Of a stretch of DNA of 56,791 bases, positions 52,849 through 56,791 are shown piece by piece. Position 1 is the stretch's first letter, and each line of letters starts with the position of its first letter. The translations under genes and the position numbers were made by a program. The notes under the pieces are model-generated. The model did no database searches. It was not told the DNA's origin and saw only the letters and a program-made list of their open reading frames with translations. Source of the DNA: Anaerolineae bacterium (GTDB lineage Bacteria > Chloroflexota > Anaerolineae > 4572-78 > J111); NCBI GenBank assembly GCA_020433835.1, contig JAGRBY010000002.1, forward strand, positions 1-56,791, given 5' to 3'.

Positions 52849-55383
52849 TTAACTCCCCTTCTTTATCTCTGCCCCCAAATCGAACTCCTGCAAGATCACA
52901 GCATCGTCTATCACTGGCGAACCATCCTTACTTGTAGTTTGCAGCCGCTGCCCGGTTTCGAAATTGTACAGCCCGGTAATGAGACGATAGCTTCCCGGCG
53001 ACAGCGTTTCCGGCAGCGGCAAATCAAAATCATCAACGACAATTTCATTCGGCTGCCAGCTTGAGGTAGGATACTGCCCCGCCAGCGGCTGCGAGTCCCA
53101 GCCGGTTACCCGCTGCCCCTCACTATCAAGCAGTTGGACAAAGGCGGTATAATCCTCGCTTATTTGGTCGATAGCCTGCCAATAGAGCCGCACCTGCAGC
53201 GTCGAGGCCTCGACTTCGAGCGGCGAGAGCGAGTAGCCTAACAATTTTATACTGCCACCTAATGTAGCTTGAAGAGGTATTTGGGGCGTACGGGGATCAC
53301 GTCCATCGCCCGTCACATAAAATAATCCCAGCACCACCTGATTACCCTCAACCGGGACACCATCGGCATCATAAATAGGCACCCGCCGGCTAGTACTATA
53401 ATCGAATAAACCCACCCGTATTAGATAAGGACCGGGGGTGGCATCTGCCCCCAACCAGATGATATGCTGATCGGGAATGACGCCGCCGGGACGCCAGCGA
53501 TGTTCATCATACAGTGAACTGTCCGTCCACTGAGCCATAGGATTACCGCGTTGATCAAGTAATTGAACAAATTGAGTGCGCGGATACGGCTGGCCGACGA
53601 CACTTTGCCAATAGAGATTCAATACCGGCGATTGCCCCGGCTGAACCACCGACGGCCAGATTTCATAGCCAAACAGCTCCACCTCATCGCCAAAGTTGTA
53701 AGCGATATGGGCAATTGACTGCCAATCGGTGAGTTGGGGCGATAATGGTTGCAGGCTGGCATAGGGTGTAAAAAGCGCGATGGTATCCGTATCGGCCGGG
53801 TTACGGAGCTTAACCGGCGGACCGGTGGGCTTCAATGCGGAGAATACATCCGGCGGCTGCGGGCGCGTTACGTAGGCCAACCCTTGCCCGGTCGCATCGC
53901 GCGTCAGCCAAACCATGGCCGAGGGCTGCTGCTCTGGCTCTCGAACCAGCATCACGCCCCGATCAGCCACGACCGGCGGCGGCTCGCTCACCTCTTGAAA
54001 GTCATCGAACAGCATAAAACGCACAGAGGGGTGCTCATACAGATAAAACGGCAGCAAAACATCTTTACTGCGCGACTCATCGATTACACGTTGGGCCAAA
54101 TCGACAAAATGGCCGTGATAGGCCTGGTAAACGGCCGGTTCGTTGGCCCAGCGCCAGAAATAGTTATAGGTGGTTCCTCCACCGCTAACGATAAAGATCA
54201 AAGCAAGGAGACCCACCTGCACAGCAAAATTTGGCGATGATTTCAGCCAGCGCCGGGTAATCCAGGTCACCAATGTCACCAGCCCCAACGCCATGATGAT
54301 GTAATAAAACGGCAGCATCGCCGAAATCCGAAGCGTGCTGATACCCGATGACAGCGCCGCCGGAACCCAGGTAATTACCAAACCAATCCCCAAAAAAAGA
54401 TAAGCCGGTTTACGAATACGCACCACGATGGTGACTAAACCCACACCAAAACCGAGCCAATTGAGCCAGTTGAAGCCCGACTGACCCACAATGTTGTGCC
54501 GCCAGGTATCGCTAGAGGTATCGACAAAAATCCGCAAGGCATTCACCAACTGCCCCATCGCGCTGGCCTCGCCCCGTGCGGCACGGTTGAGAATAAAAAC
54601 ATCGCCGCTGCGAAAGAAAAAGGTGACCGGATCATGAAGAATAAAAAGGCCGAGCGGAATAAAAACCACAAACGACAACAGCGCCATCACCAAAAGCCCT
54701 TGCCACAGCAAGCGTCGTGACGACCGAATTTGGCCTGCGGGAGCAGTTTTAGTCGCGATAATTGTCCACGCAATGACAAACAGGCCAAAAATCAGCGGCA
54801 GTAAGCGCGAGGCAAAATAGGTGTACTGGCTCAACCCTAAAGCAATTCCGGCGGCGGCAAAGAAAGCCATCGACCGCCGCCGGCAGCCCTGCCAAAAGAG
54901 CGTAGCTGTCAAGACCACAAAAAACGGCAGCAAGGCTGCCTCATATACGGTGCGACTCATCACAACGTGCCACATTGAAAAAGCCATACTCGCCGCGGCA
55001 ATGAGCGCCAGCCAATAGCGATCCGTTCGATCAGCAAAGAGGATTAAGACAAAGGGGTACATCAGGGCAATGAACAGCACGTTCACCATTGGAGCGGCCA
55101 ATCGGGCGGCATAAGGCGTTACGCCCCACACGGTCATCGCCAGGCCGGCCAGGTAGCCGATCATGGGGTGACGGCCTGTATTGCTAACAAAATAGGCCGT
55201 CGGCGTCAGGGTTTTGATTATCCACAGGCCATCGAGGGCGTTATACGCTTCATCGTAGTAAAAGCCGGGCGGCAATTCGGCCAGCCGCCAGAAACGAAGC
55301 CAGGCCGCGCTCAAAATAATTAAGAGCATTAAACCGGTACGCAGCCATTTTTTGTGGGCAAAAAGGTTGGGTGAAACAAGCAT
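52849..55383 (-). CDS. GT39-like membrane glycosyltransferase with C-terminal beta repeats
   Basis: 844 residues. About 11 membrane helices between residues 15 and 400. The first external loop has GFYYDEAYNALDG with the conserved DE pair of GT39. Later RHPMIGYLAGLAMTV and YEAALLPFFVVLTATLF are typical family helices. The external part holds two repeats (VELFGYEIWPSVVQPGQSPV and IKLLGYSLSPLEVEASTLQV) of the kind found in its convergent neighbour. Likely transfers a sugar from a lipid carrier to a surface target; a role outside the Wzy-type locus is possible since it lies 20 kb away. Start ATG; no strong ribosome site is evident. Confidence 0.82.
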   Translation of the reverse strand: MLVSPNLFAHKKWLRTGLMLLIILSAAWLRFWRLAELPPGFYYDEAYNALDGLWIIKTLTPTAYFVSNTGRHPMIGYLAGLAMTVWGVTPYAARLAAPMVNVLFIALMYPFVLILFADRTDRYWLALIAAASMAFSMWHVVMSRTVYEAALLPFFVVLTATLFWQGCRRRSMAFFAAAGIALGLSQYTYFASRLLPLIFGLFVIAWTIIATKTAPAGQIRSSRRLLWQGLLVMALLSFVVFIPLGLFILHDPVTFFFRSGDVFILNRAARGEASAMGQLVNALRIFVDTSSDTWRHNIVGQSGFNWLNWLGFGVGLVTIVVRIRKPAYLFLGIGLVITWVPAALSSGISTLRISAMLPFYYIIMALGLVTLVTWITRRWLKSSPNFAVQVGLLALIFIVSGGGTTYNYFWRWANEPAVYQAYHGHFVDLAQRVIDESRSKDVLLPFYLYEHPSVRFMLFDDFQEVSEPPPVVADRGVMLVREPEQQPSAMVWLTRDATGQGLAYVTRPQPPDVFSALKPTGPPVKLRNPADTDTIALFTPYASLQPLSPQLTDWQSIAHIAYNFGDEVELFGYEIWPSVVQPGQSPVLNLYWQSVVGQPYPRTQFVQLLDQRGNPMAQWTDSSLYDEHRWRPGGVIPDQHIIWLGADATPGPYLIRVGLFDYSTSRRVPIYDADGVPVEGNQVVLGLFYVTGDGRDPRTPQIPLQATLGGSIKLLGYSLSPLEVEASTLQVRLYWQAIDQISEDYTAFVQLLDSEGQRVTGWDSQPLAGQYPTSSWQPNEIVVDDFDLPLPETLSPGSYRLITGLYNFETGQRLQTTSKDGSPVIDDAVILQEFDLGAEIKKGS

Positions 55384-55453
55384 AACAGCGGATTATACTT
55401 GAGGCCGTTTTTTCTGGCGAATGGAGGAAAATGAGGGATGACGAATGGAGAAT

Positions 55454-55512
55454 AGAGATTGGAGACTGGAGACTGTTGTTTAATTTCCCAATCTCCTTAT
55501 CTCCCAATCTCT
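55454..55512. repeat. Intergenic purine/pyrimidine inverted repeat
   Basis: AGAGATTGG (55454-55462) and its complement (55504-55512), with CCAATCTCC repeated between. Lies between arsM and the GT39-like gene on the minus strand. Same style as 11985 and 18454. No T-run. Confidence 0.45.
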
Positions 55513-55532
55513 CTAACGCTTAATCGATTTTT

Positions 55533-56465
55533 TTACCGCTTTGTAGCCACAACATGGGCACTGAAAAGGCGAACGTCGTCGGGCACGGTTTCCCAATCGA
55601 CATCTTTGGTTAGGGCCTCGCGGCTGTCGGCGTCGAGCGAGTCGAGGTTTTCGATGCCGTAGGACTGGCGCGACTCAACTTCGATATCGGTAAAGCCGGC
55701 GGCGCGTAATTTACCAAGATAGACCGATTGATCGAGCGCGCCGGTAATACAACCGGCCCAGGCGTTGATGTTCTGGCGAAGCTGCTCCGGAAACTCCCCT
55801 TCTGTAACCATATCAGAAACGGTAAAGCGCCCGCCCGGTTTCAACACCCGAAATGCCTCGCGGAAAACAGCATCTTTATCGGGCGAAAGGTTGATGACGC
55901 AGTTGGAAATAATAACATCGACACTGTCGCTATCAACCGGCAAATCTTCGATTTCCCCTTTGCGAAACTCAACATTGGTGATACCCATTTTGGCTTTATT
56001 TTGATTGGCGACGTTGAGCATGCTGTCAGTCATATCAACGCCAATAACATACCCGGTCGGGCCAACGGCTTTGGCTGCCAAGAAGCAGTCAATTCCGCCC
56101 CCGGAGCCAAGGTCAAGCACCGTCTCACCCGGCTGCAACCCGGCAATCGCTGTCGGATTGCCGCAGCCGAGCGAGATACCGGTAACGGTATCCGGCAAAT
56201 CGGCCAGATCATCTTGCCCATAAAGCGCTTCCGCTAAACTCGTAGCCGCTGTATCGGCTGGGCTGCAACAGCTTACACCATCGGCAACCTGGTAAAGCTC
56301 ACCTTGGTCTGCGGTCGGAGCGCAGCCAACTGGCCCACAACAACTCGCGTTTGAGGTTCCCTGAATTTCAATAACCGTTTGCAATTCAGACGGGTTGAGG
56401 CGGTCGGCGATGGCTCCGTATCGCTCTCTTACTTTTTGCTTCATTTCATTCATGGTATCAGACAT
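55533..56465 (-). CDS. arsM: Arsenite S-adenosylmethionine methyltransferase
   Basis: 310 residues. Cys residues for As(III) binding are at 42, 43, 48, 66 and 67 in the N-terminal part, then [11 protein letters not shown] (the conserved active-site Cys) and AGCITGALD further on. The SAM site is [17 protein letters not shown], followed by [11 protein letters not shown], which is the ArsM variant. [20 protein letters not shown] completes the fold. It methylates As(III) to volatile or less reactive species in the cytosol. GAAAGGAG lies ahead of the ATG. It follows arsR by 59 bp on the same strand and would be controlled by it. Confidence 0.93.
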   Translation of the reverse strand: MSDTMNEMKQKVRERYGAIADRLNPSELQTVIEIQGTSNASCCGPVGCAPTADQGELYQVADGVSCCSPADTAATSLAEALYGQDDLADLPDTVTGISLGCGNPTAIAGLQPGETVLDLGSGGGIDCFLAAKAVGPTGYVIGVDMTDSMLNVANQNKAKMGITNVEFRKGEIEDLPVDSDSVDVIISNCVINLSPDKDAVFREAFRVLKPGGRFTVSDMVTEGEFPEQLRQNINAWAGCITGALDQSVYLGKLRAAGFTDIEVESRQSYGIENLDSLDADSREALTKDVDWETVPDDVRLFSAHVVATKR

Positions 56466-56487
56466 ACTAATCTCCTTTCATCAATAC

Positions 56488-56509
56488 ATATATAAATATA
56501 TCTATATGT
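56488..56509. promoter_or_regulatory. AT-rich palindrome in the arsR-arsM gap
   Basis: CATATA (56488-56493) and TATATG (56504-56509) with an AT-only centre. ArsR-family proteins bind AT-rich dyads of about this size. It lies between arsR and arsM on the minus strand, so it could be an internal operator. Not conclusive on its own. Confidence 0.35.
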
Positions 56510-56524
56510 TCAGGCAAAAAAATT

Positions 56525-56791
56525 TTATTTACTTAATTCTTCTACCTCAACTAACTCACTTAAGTTGATATCAGCAGGAACAAATTTAGTAAAGAGCATG
56601 CCGCAGCACTCGACAATATTGGCCTGATTGGCCTGATAATAGATCTGTTTACCATCACGGCGGCTGGTCACCAGGTTGGCTTGCTTGAGAAAATTAAGAT
56701 GGTGCGAGATTGTAGGTTGCGATACATTGAAGATATCAACCAGATCACTTACACATTTTTCGCCTTCCATTTGAAGAATTTCTAAAATACG
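56525..56791 (-). CDS. arsR: ArsR-family repressor (5' end outside the window)
   Basis: At least 89 residues; the reading frame is open to the window edge and gives RILEILQMEGEKCV before the first internal Met, so the true start is outside. Winged helix-turn-helix with VSDLVDIFNVSQPTISHHLN and the wing VTSRRDGKQIYYQ. Cys residues in EKCVSDL (alpha-3 position, as in ArsR metal sites) and VECCGM downstream are likely As(III) ligands. It probably represses itself and arsM until As(III) is bound. Confidence 0.9.
   Translation of the reverse strand, partial: RILEILQMEGEKCVSDLVDIFNVSQPTISHHLNFLKQANLVTSRRDGKQIYYQANQANIVECCGMLFTKFVPADINLSELVEVEELSK

Overview
The window looks like a chromosomal segment of a Chloroflexota bacterium (Anaerolineae/Caldilineae-like). 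This rests on family content and style, not on a marker gene: a large Wzx/Wzy-type exopolysaccharide locus without an outer-membrane export gene, DUF4012 and DUF11 surface proteins, a TolB-like protein with long T/P-rich repeat linkers, two GT39-like membrane proteins with C-terminal beta-sandwich repeats, several TTG/GTG starts, and promoters whose -10 box lies 5-9 nt from the start codon (probable leaderless mRNAs).

Layout. (1) 1-4.6 kb: a phage-derived island, mostly on the minus strand, with a large terminase, a possible small terminase, small unknown genes, a ribbon-helix-helix protein and a divergent XRE repressor over a well-formed control region. Three 19-bp repeats and two long perfect hairpins fill one gap, and TTGTTTA iteron-like repeats lie at the right edge. 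(2) 4.6-6.0 kb: an IS4-type insertion sequence separates the island from the next block. (3) 6.0-32.7 kb: a plus-strand exopolysaccharide locus with eight glycosyltransferases, a Wzy/O-antigen-ligase protein, a FkbM methyltransferase, a hexapeptide acyltransferase, an NAD-dependent epimerase, a rare fusion of a WecA-like phosphoglycosyltransferase with a CapD/WbpM-like dehydratase, a ParA/MinD-like ATPase overlapping a membrane-anchored TolB-like protein, a Wzz-tyrosine kinase, and DUF4012 and DUF11 proteins. A TumE-type toxin-antitoxin pair is inserted on the opposite strand between 21-bp direct repeats. The first three genes are visibly AT-richer than the rest. A rho-independent terminator closes the locus.

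(4) 32.7-34.2 kb: a compact putative type II restriction-modification pair. (5) 34.4-46.2 kb: a signalling block with a lone receiver, a REC-multiPAS hybrid histidine kinase, a PAS histidine kinase and two paralogous CheB-CheR-coiled-coil-PAS proteins, with no chemoreceptor, CheA or CheW. (6) 46.4-56.8 kb: PolX, then a gap of about 630 bp with its own plus-strand promoter and terminator but no convincing ORF (candidate structured ncRNA), a SAM methyltransferase, two convergent GT39-like membrane proteins sharing the same C-terminal repeats, and arsM preceded by a truncated arsR.

How it works together: the fusion protein would make the UDP-sugar and load it onto undecaprenyl phosphate. The glycosyltransferases extend and decorate the unit, the Wzy protein polymerises it, and the Wzz-kinase controls chain length. 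No Wzx flippase is visible. A dispersed inverted-repeat family built on GTGAC(A/T)GTCAC sits at four gene borders of this locus and of no other block. The best leads for something new are the 48.3-48.8 kb transcript, the ParA/TolB-like pair inside the polysaccharide locus, the WecA-CapD fusion, the repeat family, and the unassigned restriction enzyme.
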